From Ganoderma boninense (taxonomy: Eukaryota; Basidiomycota; Agaricomycetes; Polyporales; Polyporaceae), in NCBI GenBank assembly GCA_002900995.3, contig CM035304.1, forward strand, positions 4,246,686 through 4,286,823: a stretch of DNA of 40,138 bases, read 5' to 3'. Under the pieces are notes generated by a model. The model was not told the origin of the DNA. It searched no databases and was given only the letters and a program-made list of their open reading frames with translations. This document shows, one piece after another, positions 1-13,100 of this stretch. Made by a program: the position numbers and the translations under genes. Numbering within the stretch: the stretch's first letter is position 1; each line of letters starts with the position of its first letter.

Positions 1-1848
1 TGGAGGCGAAGGGGAAGAAGGGGTGCCCGTTTCCACGTTGTGGCGCGAGTCTATCATTGTACAGCGCGATCCGTCGAGCTGGCGAAGGGGGTGCGCTTAG
101 CCCTGGTCGTGGGGGTTGCCTTGTCTGGTCTAGTCTGGCAAGTGTTAATGAGAACAGCCAGCACTAGAGTGCGGAGAACCGAATTGGGTGGGGCCGAAGA
201 GGCTATTCGTTAGAGCTCGTCGTGTATCCACGGCGTGTTTTTTTTCGCTGCGCCGGCGGACGTATTCGTATTCCACTTACCACGGTCAGATTGTGCCACC
301 CTTCTTGACAAATCGCGTCCCAAACTCAGACCTGTTTTCTCGAAAGGTTCCTTACTGCGTGCGAGAGCCTTTCAAGTCCGCATTCGCGCGCGAGATCTAG
401 GGGGACTGAATGCCTGCGGCAGGTTGCGAGGCACGCCGTGACGCCAGGACGTCTGGGACGATGGCTTGTCAGGGACCAGCTTGTCGCGCAATGGCACCTA
501 CAATGAATCGCGGGCAGCGTGCATCAGGCAGGCAATATGCGACTGGGCGATGACGTACCTGGAGCTTTGCCGAAGGCTCGCTGCATTGCGCGCAAATTGC
601 CCAGAGTCGTACTAAGCTTCAAATTGGCTGGGTGGATCGTCCTGTCTGATTGGCTCGAGTGAAGGGGTATCTCCCGGAGAATCGCCAGCATGCGGAGGGC
701 GAGCTCAGTCCGCGATCGGCATTCCCACACTCAATGAGCGGGAAGGTCGGATCGCACTCTGTGCCGAAGAGGGCATGCATATGAACCTATGCACGTCGAC
801 AGGGTGGGTGGCAGGGACCCAAAGAGCGGATCGGGCCAGGGCTCTGTGTCTCTGTCTGTCAGCGATGTGCGCGCATATGAACGGTCACGGGAGAAGTCGA
901 GGGGCATCGGAGTCGCTTGCCGTACGTGGGTACGGATGTACGCGTGTTTGCGGGCAATTGGTGCCATAAAACAGCAAGCATACAGGCAGTTGATTAAGCC
1001 ACAGCCTAGTGCGACTTCCGCCGCCCTGAGCGTCGATACGTGGGAGGGAAAAGCAGGACAAGAAGACACGATGGACCATCCCTGGTGGGCGGTTCACAAC
1101 GCCTGCTGCGCCATATGGCGGGTGTCGTGGGGGATGGCAAGACGGGAACACACGGATGGGACATGGACGTGTGCACCTTCCAGGGCCAAGGCTGAGACAA
1201 GGATGTCCCCATCCAATTGTTTTAGGAGACGTCATGGTGAAGACACAAATTATTCGCACCTCGGTAAGCTCTGCACTGCCTGCGAGAAATCGAATTGAGG
1301 CCCATGGTGGCCGCATGGTGTAGTAACCAGGAGACGTGTGCGAATCCTGGGTCCCCTCGCTGCGCCACGTCGCAATCCGAGTCGTCCCCCACGACTCGGA
1401 CTTGAAACAGAAGTCTTCGATCAGAGAACCATTGAACTATGCATTATGCTCCAGATAGGGATACACTTACCTGCAACAACGCACAGCGAGGCAGCCCGAG
1501 ATGGTAGGAAGAATGCGGCGGAGAAACAACCACGAGCTTGTTGACTCGCCGGGCGACGCCGACGCCGATACCGCATAGTACTCTCGGAACATCGGCCCGG
1601 ACATATTCTGTGACTTAGCACCCCAAGGCCGAGCTTAGCCAAGTCCACATCTTCGGAAAGGTGTCCCTCTTTCACTCCTACCATTCGGTACTGGGGCACG
1701 TAGTCTACGCATTCGTTGACACCCTACCGGCCCGATGAGGCAGCATCAATCCAGCCAACGATGCCAACTGAGCGTATTTTGCAACTCGGATGCGAACATA
1801 CAGTACACTGCTGAACGCACAGTAAACCCAACTGCGTACTTTCTATCA
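1..1848. other. No gene recognised
   Basis: No reading frame in this stretch shows recognisable protein character or can be chained through plausible splice sites. The open frames present are short, overlap on both strands and look like chance frames in GC-rich DNA. It may be intergenic DNA, decayed transposon sequence, or the edge of a gene beginning outside the window. Confidence 0.5.
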
Positions 1849-2830
1849 TCATGCAGTCGCATACGGTCCCGTATACGCATGGATGGTCTCGTCCGCGCAC
1901 CCCGCCGGAGTCTCGTAATCGTACGAACCCAGGTTGATGTACACATCCTTGTTCCCGTCCTCGTCCGGGCACACAAGCCACGCCTTGCCCACCGACGTCA
2001 GCAATCTCGCACAAACAAACAATCACAGACAATATGGACGTAACTCACGTTCAGCTGTGGCCGCGAGATGCTCGCGATCGACCACTCGACGGTGTCCCCG
2101 CTCCACATGAACGTGCCCGCCGCGTCCCCGCTCGCGGGCGTGTCCTGCCATGACATCTTGAGCTTCATCACCATCGCGTCCGCGCGGGGCTCGACGGCCG
2201 CGTACAGGCTCGAGCCGTCCGGCAGCAGCTGGATGAGCTGCCCGTCCGTGATCTGGAACTGCGCAGCCGTCGACGGGTCCCCGAGCACCGCGTCCGACGC
2301 CGTGTTCGCCACCTCGGACCGCAGGTACTGGTGGAAGTTCGGGTCCTCCTATGGACGTATGCATATGTGCGCAGGGCGGGAGCGGCGAAGGGAATGCGGC
2401 GTGAAGAGAGATGGGTCAATGGTTTATTTGAACGTGAAGCGAGAAAAAGGTGAGAAGGAACGTACGACGGCGCGGATGAACGACTCGCCGGGGGTCAGGG
2501 TGACTGTTGCGCTGGGGGACGAGCCCGTGGTCGACGTGGGTGAGCTACCGCCACTTGAGGTGGCAACGGTGCTCGTCGGCGTCGATGCTCCAGGGAGGCA
2601 TTGGGAGTAGTAGTCATTTAGAACAGAGCACCCCCACCCATCCGGGCACGTCGTAGCGCCAGTCCAGCCAATACCGCCGCACTGTCAATTCCATTAGTCC
2701 AGGATGAAGTTCTAGCAAGTAGCGAAAGTATTTCGAGACGTACCTGTCCGTACTGTGGCGCGGTGCTCTGCGCTGCAGCACCCGCTGCCAGGGAGATCGC
2801 TCCAAGAAGGATAACCGTCGACGACACCAT
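1849..2830 (-). CDS. Secreted CBM1 cellulose-binding protein with an unknown C-terminal module
   Basis: Four exons (2744-2830, 2466-2681, 2049-2348, 1849-1983) join in phase 0 into 245 aa. Residues 1-20 are a classic signal peptide (hydrophobic, ending AAA before Q21). Residues 26-58 are a family 1 carbohydrate-binding module: it starts QYGQCGG, has four cysteines (C30, C41, C47, C57) and the aromatic residues W35 and Y53/Y54 expected on the cellulose-binding face. A Ser/Thr-rich linker (about 59-95) leads to a module of about 150 residues (from EDPNFHQYL to the end) with a late Cys pair; I cannot assign it to a catalytic family. The first intron interrupts the CBM just before C30. By family knowledge CBM1 proteins are secreted and bind crystalline cellulose. 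The start at 2830 is chosen because it gives the signal peptide; an in-frame start 12 codons upstream does not. The last intron uses an AAG acceptor, the weakest point of the model. Confidence 0.88.
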
Positions 2831-4639
2831 TTGATCTTTTGGGAGGAGCTGCAGAGTGGACTCCAAAGCCCAGCGTACTTGTACTGCACACCACGGATCA
2901 GTGTGTTAATAGCCGTCAAACCGTACCGAGCATAAGCCTCTTCTTCGGGCAATCCTCCAACGTCCCCGACATGCGCTGCGGCGGTGGGGAGGCAACGGGT
3001 AAATGTCGGAAGCACCCGAGGCTCTGCTGGGGCGCATCTCGGTCTGCGAGCGAGTCTGCTGAGCACAATGTTGAGGTGCGACGAAGCAAAATCTCCCGAG
3101 ATAATCGAGGCGTGCGGCCAGGCCATGTGGAACAGAACGTCCCGAAAAATCGTGATCAACCTCGGAGGACGGGTATAGGGAGCGGTGAGCATGGCCGGGC
3201 GGAAGTATTACAACGCCAGTGAAGCGCTGTCGTTAACAATTAACTTCTCCCCTGAGCATTGTTGGACGTGGCCTCGGGGGTACGGGAGCTATTTCGTATA
3301 TGCATCCTCCGTAGGGTGTTCACCGACCAACCCTAGGAAGTCGGCGGTCACGGATATACGCGCGAGTTCTGTCAAATGCCGACGTAGAGAACTAATCGTG
3401 GGGACGCCGTCAAACCAATGTCATGACAGCAACGCATCAAGGACTCACCTGAATGACCCTCCGGACCTCCCCACGTCCCTAACTTCTGTGTGCAGGGTCC
3501 AGCCGGCGGTCGTCGTCCAACCACATTCCAGGTCCACGCTCACCATTTAAGAGCATATACACAGGGTGTGGTGGAGGCACAAAAACCCTACTTACCCGAG
3601 CCGGCGGGCGCACGATCGCGTCTCGAGCCCAGTGCCCACCTCCGCACGCGACGTCCATGGACCGCACGTCTCGACCGCCGCGACCCCCATCGTCATCGAC
3701 ATGCACCGGCGCGGAGATGATGCGGTCGTTCACGACGAGTGTCCGGAGCGGCGCTCCTACGCGAGCGAGCGGAGTGGGTGTCGCCGTGGCATCCGTGCCC
3801 GTATTTACGCGGTTGCTCCGAGGACTCGACATCCGACACTCAGCGACTCAGCGACGGGTGCGGTCGCCAGCCTCGTGTCCGTCCTGATCGGCCTCGCCTG
3901 GGAGGACGCCGCCGGCTCGCATGTGATGGCTAGGAGGTTCTCTACCATCGACGAGGGCACAGGAAGCCCCCAGCTTCTGGGCCGGATGGCGGTGACGAGA
4001 GAGAGAAGCACGGAGTTGCAACGTGTATCTGGCGGGGAAGGTGAGTAGGTGGGTGAGGTTAACATTTCAGCGGGGTCTGGGCCGTGTGGAGCGCGTCGTT
4101 GGCGCGACCCGTCTGTCAGGGACATGGCTAAGGCGAGCAAGTGGGCCAAGCAGAAGGGTGCTTGATGCCCTCTGATCCGTCACAAGGCGGACGAGAGAGG
4201 CTGTCCCTACTCGCTCTCTGGCGGCAAGCGGCGACCGACCGACACTGTGACGACCGGTTTCTCGAGGTTTGACATCAAGACCCACCTCGATGCTCTCCCG
4301 CGCCAAAGCACCCACAGATGACCATCTGTGTCTGGAGTTCGTCCGGAGCGTACTACGCCCAGATTTTCTACGGAGATTAGTGTCGCGGTTGAAGAAGTGA
4401 CCGACGGAGGAGAGCTCACCAGAAAAATTAGATCCACCGCTCAAAGCTCCTGTGACACCAAAGATCTCTTGTTCCGACCAGAAAGTCAACATAGGTGGCA
4501 GCGACCGGTCACCGGGTGGATGAGATGGGGGAGTAAATTATGTAAGAAGGTAGCAATGCATCGTAAGTAGCGAAAGCCAGATAACCCTAGACCACCCAAC
4601 AAACAACAAAATCGGCCAAAAGTCTTCCTCGGTCACTGC
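2831..4639. other. Intergenic stretch with one doubtful coding fragment
   Basis: I find no gene I can chain through. Between about 3590 and 4130 the DNA is GC-rich and open on both strands. A minus-strand frame (3832 down to about 3590) ends at a good GTAAGT donor, so a remnant or an exon of an unknown minus-strand gene is possible, but no partner exons, start or family likeness were found. The rest shows nothing I can support. Confidence 0.3.
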
Positions 4640-6001
4640 CTATCGAATCTGCCTTCCTTCTCGCCGCGGCCGTGGCGGGATGCACGCCTGTGCAGCCAGC
4701 GAGTCCGCAATCTCGTTCCCCTCGATGCCCCTGTGTCCCGGACTCCACCGGAAAGTCACCTCCACGTTCGGATGCCGCTTCAACAGCGCGTCGTACCGGT
4801 GCAGCACCAGATCCGCCAGCCTCCACTGGCCCGGCCGCTCCGCCGACGAGCGCACCGCGTTGAGCGCGAGCCTGCTGTCCGTGTACACCGACAGGCGCGT
4901 CAGCGCGGGCTCCTCCGCCGCGAGCGAGAGCGCCTCCCCGAGGCCGACGATCTCCGCGTCGTGAACGTTGTACGGGTACGGCGGGATCTTGCCCAGGTGC
5001 ACGCGCCGCGTCTTGCGGCGCACGGGGCGCCCGCGCTTCGTGATGTGCTCGAGGACGACGCCCGCGCCCATCGAGCCGTCGATGTGCTGCGCCCCGTCGC
5101 TGTACGCACGAGTGGGCGCAGGGTCCGTCTCCCACGCGCGGATGGCGACAGCAGGGTCCTCGGGGACGGCGAACTGCTCCAGGCGCGGGAGGACGCTGCG
5201 GTGGTCGACGGTGGGGACGCGGTCGAGGAACGCGAGCGCGGGGTCGGTCATGGCCTGGACGCGACGCTTGTCCATGTAGCGCTCGGCGAAGTGGTCCGCG
5301 AGGGTGTCCGCCATGGCCTGGGGCGAGACGAGGGACTCCGAGTACGCGAGGTGGCGGAGGACGCTGGCGAAGAGCCCAGCGCTCCAGGGCTTGCCGTCCT
5401 CGGTGCAGAAGTCGGTCGAGGCGGCGAATTGCGCGCGGATCTTCTGCGAGCTCCAGGCACGTGGCTCGCTCGCGATGGACGCGATGATGCGGTAGCGGAT
5501 CTCGCCTTCGATGGCGGATGCTCCGCGCACGGGGGGCTTCCAGTACAAGAGTCCCCAGCCAGCGGGGAATGTGACCGTCTGATCCGTCATGGAGGCGCGG
5601 AAAACGACTTTCTGTGGAGGCGGGGTTCTGAGGGCGGCAAGATCAAGAGAGGATGGTGAATTTGTTGCATCCGAGGCGCTCTTCCTCAGCGGCGGTTTGA
5701 AGAGGACAGCCATCTTAGGGCAATCGTCTGGGACGAAGAGGACATCTGCAGCGGTGAGCCGTTTGGGCTGTAAGGTGTGAACAAGGCCTGATTGGAACAG
5801 ATCATCGTCGTTAAAGAGGCTGTCCGTGTGGATATTGACCGGCTGTGTGGGCTTGCGTCTGTTATGGGCGAAGAACTGGGGAGAACCGTGAGGGCATGGA
5901 GTGGCGTGGATGGAACGAGTCCACGAAATAGGGCGGGAGGTGGTGCGAGTGAGACGGATGAGACGGAGGGATGCGGGGGAAACACGAGATGGTGTTAGCA
6001 T
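4640..6001 (-). CDS. RNase H type 1 domain protein
   Basis: This is a single uninterrupted frame of 453 aa from the ATG at 6001; the frame stays open upstream but only with a GTG. The C-terminal third is an RNase H fold: AYSDGA (first catalytic Asp), an HDAEIVGLGEAL segment with the catalytic Glu, the YTDSRLAL motif (second Asp), then WSPGHRGIEGNEIAD with the last His/Asp pair. This type of domain cleaves the RNA strand of RNA:DNA hybrids and also forms the tail of many non-LTR retrotransposon polyproteins. No reverse transcriptase motif lies upstream. The N-terminal 250 residues are unassigned, with a basic Ser/Thr-rich start. It may be a domesticated or host RNase H gene or the end of a decayed retroelement; the clean open frame favours a gene. 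It lacks introns, unlike nearly every other gene here. Confidence 0.75.
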   Translation of the reverse strand: MLTPSRVSPASLRLIRLTRTTSRPISWTRSIHATPCPHGSPQFFAHNRRKPTQPVNIHTDSLFNDDDLFQSGLVHTLQPKRLTAADVLFVPDDCPKMAVLFKPPLRKSASDATNSPSSLDLAALRTPPPQKVVFRASMTDQTVTFPAGWGLLYWKPPVRGASAIEGEIRYRIIASIASEPRAWSSQKIRAQFAASTDFCTEDGKPWSAGLFASVLRHLAYSESLVSPQAMADTLADHFAERYMDKRRVQAMTDPALAFLDRVPTVDHRSVLPRLEQFAVPEDPAVAIRAWETDPAPTRAYSDGAQHIDGSMGAGVVLEHITKRGRPVRRKTRRVHLGKIPPYPYNVHDAEIVGLGEALSLAAEEPALTRLSVYTDSRLALNAVRSSAERPGQWRLADLVLHRYDALLKRHPNVEVTFRWSPGHRGIEGNEIADSLAAQACIPPRPRREGRQIR

Positions 6002-6663
6002 CGACCCAGAACCCCGCCCCCGCTCGAAAACCGGAGATGTTGAATGCCCTCGTCGACGTCGTGGCACAAGAGCCGCCTCAAGCGCCCGCGGCAGTGCATT
6101 CCCGAAACGTACACTCCCGCTTTTGGTAGTCTAGACGCGCGAGACTCCGAAAACAGATACCGGCGCTTGTCTTTTTGCTACGTCGCGACTCGATCGCGCT
6201 CCTCACCCTTCCTCTGGCATGGTCACTTACAACAGCTTTAGGCGAAATCCTAGGACATCAAGTACCGCTTCCAGCTCCGCCGTGGCATGCATCAACCGCA
6301 CACGCCCCAGGGCTGCCACAGCTTGAAGTCCTACTAGGCTTGGTCGGGGGCCTGGGCCGGGCCACCCCTCTGTTGCTATCCAAATAGGTTCTCTTGCATT
6401 GCAACTGAATACAAAAAGGTTTGAGTTCTCCATACCATAACCTATTCCTTTTAGCAGCCCCGAAGAGCTCGACATGATGTGAGTTCTCTTCTACCATCCT
6501 CAAGGTCGTCATCCGAATTGCGGTTGCACGCAATCAAAGAGAAAAAAGATGCTGCTATTCAATTCGTCGGGGCTCGTCCAGTTTTCTCCGGTCAGCTTAC
6601 TGGTGCCAGAGCACGCGCTGTCGCACAAAACTCTACAAAAGTTCTACAACAATATCCTGGGAC
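6002..6663. other. Intergenic, nothing recognised
   Basis: This stretch separates the start of the RNase H gene from the stop of the fucose synthase gene. Its near part must hold the promoter of the RNase H gene and its far part the 3' end of the synthase transcript. I see no conserved motif or coding frame. Confidence 0.4.
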
Positions 6664-8206
<1,543 letters not shown>

Positions 8207-8637
8207 GATTGGATGTGAGCTAGGTGGTTGTGAGAGAGCAAGGGGCTATCGATGGAGGAAGAGGGGGAGGGAGGAGGCGTGGATTGCGGAAGAAGGGGCG
8301 TGTGTCGCGCATCCGAGATCATCTAAGACCGCCAACAAGCGCTTGTCATGCCTATCGCCTCGCGAGCGTTGACTCTGAGGACTTCTGTGTACTTACAGTG
8401 CGCGCACTGTACTAACCGCGCACGCCCTCACGCGGCGATCTCTGCGGCATGGACTCGCCGCCTTGTTCAGCTGTACTTCACTGAAGTACATCTGATGTCG
8501 TATCCATGGAACAGTCGCCTGCGCGCAGCTCATGCGTCTTTTGGCCGCGCCGCTCGCGAAGAGACCAAACGCCCCCTTGAGCGCCCCATACGCGCGCACT
8601 GTGAAGCTGCTTTCACGATGGGCAATCTCCAGTTTTG
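8207..8637. other. Intergenic region upstream of the fucose synthase gene
   Basis: The proximal 200 bp should carry the promoter of the minus-strand fucose synthase gene. No TATA-like box is obvious. A perfect short palindrome lies at 8472-8490 (listed separately). The repeat element begins at or before about 8638; its true left edge cannot be placed because the second copy runs off the window. Confidence 0.4.
8472..8490. repeat. Perfect 9-bp inverted repeat with a 1-bp centre
   Basis: TGTACTTCA and its exact reverse complement TGAAGTACA are separated by one base. It could be a binding site for a dimeric regulator, a hairpin, or the edge of a mobile element. It sits 266 bp upstream of the fucose synthase start and about 150 bp before the repeat element. 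Function unknown. Confidence 0.5.
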
Positions 8638-10117
8638 GATGGTAGAAAAGGCGTAGAAAAGTCCTGGCACGAGTTTGCCCTTTTTGTCGGATTTTCTCAC
8701 AAATTTTGTCTGAGAGGATAGGGAACATGCGCGACGGCTTTTCTTTGGCCTGTCGACGGTGGAAAAGGTTTCCAGCTTTCAAAACTGTTCCTCAGCAGAA
8801 ATGTTATGACTAGGGTCTCCTGACACACGGCTTTTCAACGAGAGAAAAGGCGTTGTCGGACATTGCCCATTGAACCACTTTTTGCCGAGAGGAAAGTGGC
8901 TGTGCAGGTTACCATTTTAAGAACTTCTCCGCGCCATAGTGCCAAAACTGTGGCTCGGCGTGACATGTTCCATCATCCCTTCCTTCTCGACGATAGGAAA
9001 GGCGAGGGCTAAATTGATTACTCGTTCATCGCGTTTTCTCTCGAAGAGAAGTGTTCCCCTCTGAATTAAATCTCTGGGGGATGTAAGGCTGTCTTCCGTA
9101 GGATTAGAAGTGTTTCCTTTTCTGACGTGCAAAAGTTGCGAAAAAATCACAAGAACCAGGGGGAACGGAAAGTTTGGACTGCGGAACACTGAGGTACAGC
9201 ACGGACGAGGTGGGAAAGGGAAGCGCGGCAGGGGGGGAGGGCGAGTCAACGCAACAGGGAAGAGTCAACGCAACAGGGAAGGGAAGCAATGTAGGAGGGT
9301 CCGGAGAGAGAGTGGTGTGCGCAGAGGGAAGTGAGAGGGAGCAACACGGGAAAGTGTGAAAGGGAAGAGACGCAGGAAGGTGTGGAAAGGGAGAGACGAG
9401 GGAGGGCGTGTGGAAGGGGAGTGACGAGGGAGCGGAGCGGCGAGGTAGGGGAGCGGTGAGGCCAGGAGTTTTGCACGCGGTACGAGCCCAGAAAAGCGCA
9501 TGGAAGGAGGACGCGCAACGGGTGCGACGCAGGAAGGCCGCAAGAGAGGTGAAGGGGGGCGCGAGACAGAAGGGAGTGAGGCGGAGTGCGAGGGGGCGGT
9601 GCAAGCGGGGAGCAGCATGGACGGGAGCGGCGTGGATAGTAGCGATGGGGAAGAACTCGGCGAAGTGCGACACAGAAAGCGCGCTGGCGGGGCAGGACGC
9701 GGGGACTAGGACGAGATGCGAGAGGAGGGCGGTGCGGAAGGAATAGCAGGGGAGCGGCGCGGGAAGGACGGAATGCGAGCGACGTGGACCGGAGCGATGC
9801 GTGTGGGACGGACTCGGCGAGGCGCGACACATGAGGAACGCGCGCGCGCGCGCTGCAGGTCGCGGGGGGTACGACCTGGAGGGATGCGAGAGCACGGTGA
9901 CGCGGGAGGGGAGCAAAACGACGTGGACCGGAGCGATGCGTGTGGGACGGACTCGGCGAGGCGCGACACATGAGGAACGCGCGCGCACGCGCTGCAGGTT
10001 GCGGGGGGTACGACCTGGAGGGATGCGAGAGCACGGCGATGCGGGAGGGAAGTAAAGCGACGTGGACCGGAGCGATGCGTGTGGGACAGACTCGGCGAGG
10101 ACCAGGGAAGCAGAAAC
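8638..10117 (+). repeat. Dispersed repeat element, copy 1
   Basis: The sequence reappears as its reverse complement at about 38479-40138 with high identity over its whole length. The right edge is placed at about 10117: both copies read through ACCAGGGA(A/G)GCAGAAAC and then diverge completely. The left edge is at or left of 8638, because the second copy leaves the window there. The element has a unique part (about 8638-9780) and a tandem part (9781-10117). Long frames on the minus strand are Arg/Ser/Pro-rich, occur in several frames at once and have no domain likeness, so I regard it as non-coding. The class is unknown: no reverse transcriptase, transposase or clear terminal repeats are visible. 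A non-autonomous transposon or part of a long terminal repeat would fit. Confidence 0.75.
9781..10117 (+). repeat. 139-bp tandem repeats inside copy 1
   Basis: Units begin at 9781, 9920 and 10059 with the same start (GACGTGGACCGGAGCGATGC), an exact 139-bp period. The third unit is cut short after about 50 bp at the element edge. Units contain a short CGCGCG run of variable length. The inverted copy at the right end of the window holds one more unit. Confidence 0.9.
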
Positions 10118-10130
10118 ATGTGCGCATCCT

Positions 10131-13100
10131 CACTGTCAGTCCTAATGGGCGACATTAGGTAGATGGAATTGATTGCAGGGGAAACAGTGACGTACTCGAT
10201 TCAGAGACCGCACGATGATACACTCTTGCCCGATGTCCTTCGGCGTACAGACCAGTGATGCGAAGTGGTATTTGACATCGTGAAGACGAAGTAGTCGGGT
10301 TGATCAGAATCTGTTGTAGAATGTACGCGTCTCTAGGTCGTCATATGCACGGTAGGGGTCCTTCCTTGCATCTTCCTGAGCCAGCGGCATGAACTCGTCG
10401 ACAAGGAGGAAGGGTTCGAAAGTGACCTCCTCGTTCACCTGGCGCCCATGGATAAATATGTCAGATATTTGCCCGGCGCAAGGGAATTCTTCCGTAGAAC
10501 GAGACAACTCGGAGGAAGATGAGAAGAGGATGAAGGAGTTACGCTTGCCGGCCTTGCGGGTAGCGAATGTCATACCGTCCCTCTCGACACTACCGATTGG
10601 ATGGGCTGCGGTGTGCAGTCTATCCAGATGAAGGAGCCGGCAAAGGGAGTCGTAGACGTGCTGATTAAGCTGTGATTCCTTCTTTTCGTCGTATATAACT
10701 GCGTATTTATCCGTCTGTGAGTTGTCGATATCGCTCACGATTGGGATGAGGTCGTTAGCTTTGATTCCTCGCAGAGACACGCTCACAACGGCCTCCTGGT
10801 AAGCTGCAACCATCTTCTTGAAGGACGATCCGCTGGGCCACTTGGTTGTGTTCATCAACCAGCGGAGATTGGCTCCGATGTAGAAGTACCGCATGAAGGT
10901 TGAGGCCATCTTACCTGTAAGTACATTAGCTTATTCAGACTACCGATGGCAGGGCCAAATTACGCACTGGGGTTGTTGTTGGTGTTTAATTGTCCAAGCA
11001 AGCCATTGAAGCGCTCAAAGGGGAACGCCCACCAAGCATGCACAGGCCCAAAGCGGAGCAGACACTCTCGTAAATGCAACGACAGGTGATGGTTGGGAAC
11101 AAGTTGATGGCCGAACAAAGCGCGCAGCCCGGTCAGATATTTGAGCATGTAGTCATCGAATTTTTTGGCCCGCCGCGAATCCATGGATCGGCGTGCAGCA
11201 AGATCGACGGCTCGAGTAAGGTTGAGAAAGTTGTCGAGGAGAAGACGCTGTCTGGGAGACGCCGCCGTCGAACCCCACAGTCGACAGAGTGTGATAACCA
11301 GGCTCACGGTACAAACCGTCCTCCACTGATCGGCCTTCAGTTTTCCGTGCGACGGGCTGCCGAAATTTTTGGGGGGCCGTTCCATCCATGAAGGAAATGA
11401 AGTTGCGGCGATATCTGCGCGTATCTGGTCAATGGTAGCTTGATCTAACACACGGAACCTTGAGATGTCATGGGGTCCTCGTGCAACGTGGAAATCTGCA
11501 GTGGCTTCCTCGAGGATAGGCGGCAACTTGATCGGGCTCGTCGAGTTTTTTGCCTGTAATTTATGAGCGACGGAGCTGCAAACGGAGTGGACTAGGAGGC
11601 TCACCCAGGACACCAGTGCCTTCGCATATGCAGCTTTTGTGAAGCTTCCCGCCAACGGCGAGACTCCGTTGACTTCGGCTACAGCAACTATGTACCCCTT
11701 GCGCACCTTCTCCACCGCACTTATCGAGAGCTTCTTGAGTCCTGCTACGACGCGTTGGAGTTGGACTCGCTGCTGCTCCGGTGTGTGGGGATCCAGCTTC
11801 TGCGAATCGCCGGTCTTGTCCTTCACGTCGAGTCCCCATACCTCCCTGCAATGGTGCCGCAGCTCACCGAGGAACAAGTTGTGCATAGCATCGACGACGG
11901 CGAAACGAGTGGGGTCCCAGTATTCCAGCCTGAGAAGCTCGCTCCAACGAATGCCATGCTTCTTAAACTCGGCCTCACGAGCGGCTTCCGTTGGAGCCTC
12001 CCGCCAAGCATGAGCGTAACGGAGGTGGTCTTCCCAACTATGACGCTGCCACTTCGACCGATCAAGATTGTTGATCTGATCCTTAGTGAGCTCACAGAAC
12101 GAACAGAAGTGAGTCGACATGTGACCTGCGAAGCCAGCCGTCTTGCGAAGGGCAGGGACATCGCAAACAAGGGGTATTAGAGCCGCCTTCACGAGGAGTG
12201 GTGGTTCCATTGGAGATGCCCCAGCAAAGAGCATACCGCAATGCCATAGTATGAGTAATTCGTCGACGAGGGGTCGAAGGAGGTGGTTGAGTTGATGAAG
12301 CTCGGGTTCGCGGGGACCAGGAATGACCGTGAGTAAACATATGTTCTCGGGTCGATGACGTAGATGAATAGGGAGATTGTCGCATATCAGGTAGACCGCG
12401 CCGACCGAGTGGGATTTTCCGGCTTTCTTGTTGCCATATGGGTTGAACCAGTCGACAAACAGGCTGAAAACCAGATGCACGCAACCGTCCGGCTGAGAAG
12501 AAAAGAGAGTATGACCATCTGGCCCGGGGAAGGTCTGGAGGCCAGGCACGTGAAAGAGATCCCCCCACATGGAACCAGGCGTAACGTTCCAGGCGTTCTT
12601 CATCATAGCCGTGTAACCAGGGCGGGCTAAGAGATCCCTGAGCCAAGACTGTATTTTGCGGTATGGAGCCACTCGGATGGGATCGAACGTGACAGACACC
12701 TTGCCGCCCTTCTGGGTTGGGGGGTGCTTCTGTTCGAAGACAAGGGCAGCACCACAGACGGGCTTGTCTGTCTCTTGTGAAGTGCATGTGTGAGGGTAGG
12801 GATCGTCGGCATTGTCGGGATCGGGAGGATAGACGCTGTAACACTTCGGGCAACAAGCGTACCGTGTAGTTTCAGGTTCCAGACCAAGTGATGATAAGAC
12901 GGTGCGCACGTCGTCAGGGATAACCCCCAACAAAGATGTCTGTGTAGGCGTGAGATCAGATGTCCAGCCGGATTGCATGTTGCACCAGACAATCGCGCCG
13001 TAGAGCATCGCTTGTACTGCTGCAAGAATGTATCGCGCATATACACGGGAGGTGGCAGCCAGCGAGTGCAACACGACGACCATCAGGAGGGCTGCAAGGG

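Noticed and set aside
1300..1350. Possible tRNA-like GCGAATCC box
   Set aside because: No cloverleaf could be folded around it.
4733..5659. 308-codon plus-strand frame opposite the RNase H gene
   Set aside because: It is Arg/Val/Ala-rich shadow sequence of the coding strand; the minus strand carries the catalytic RNase H motifs.
9104..10155. Frames of about 295 codons on the minus strand of the repeat element
   Set aside because: They occur in more than one frame at once, are Arg/Ser/Pro-rich with the 139-bp repeat visible in the protein, and have no start, splice or domain support.
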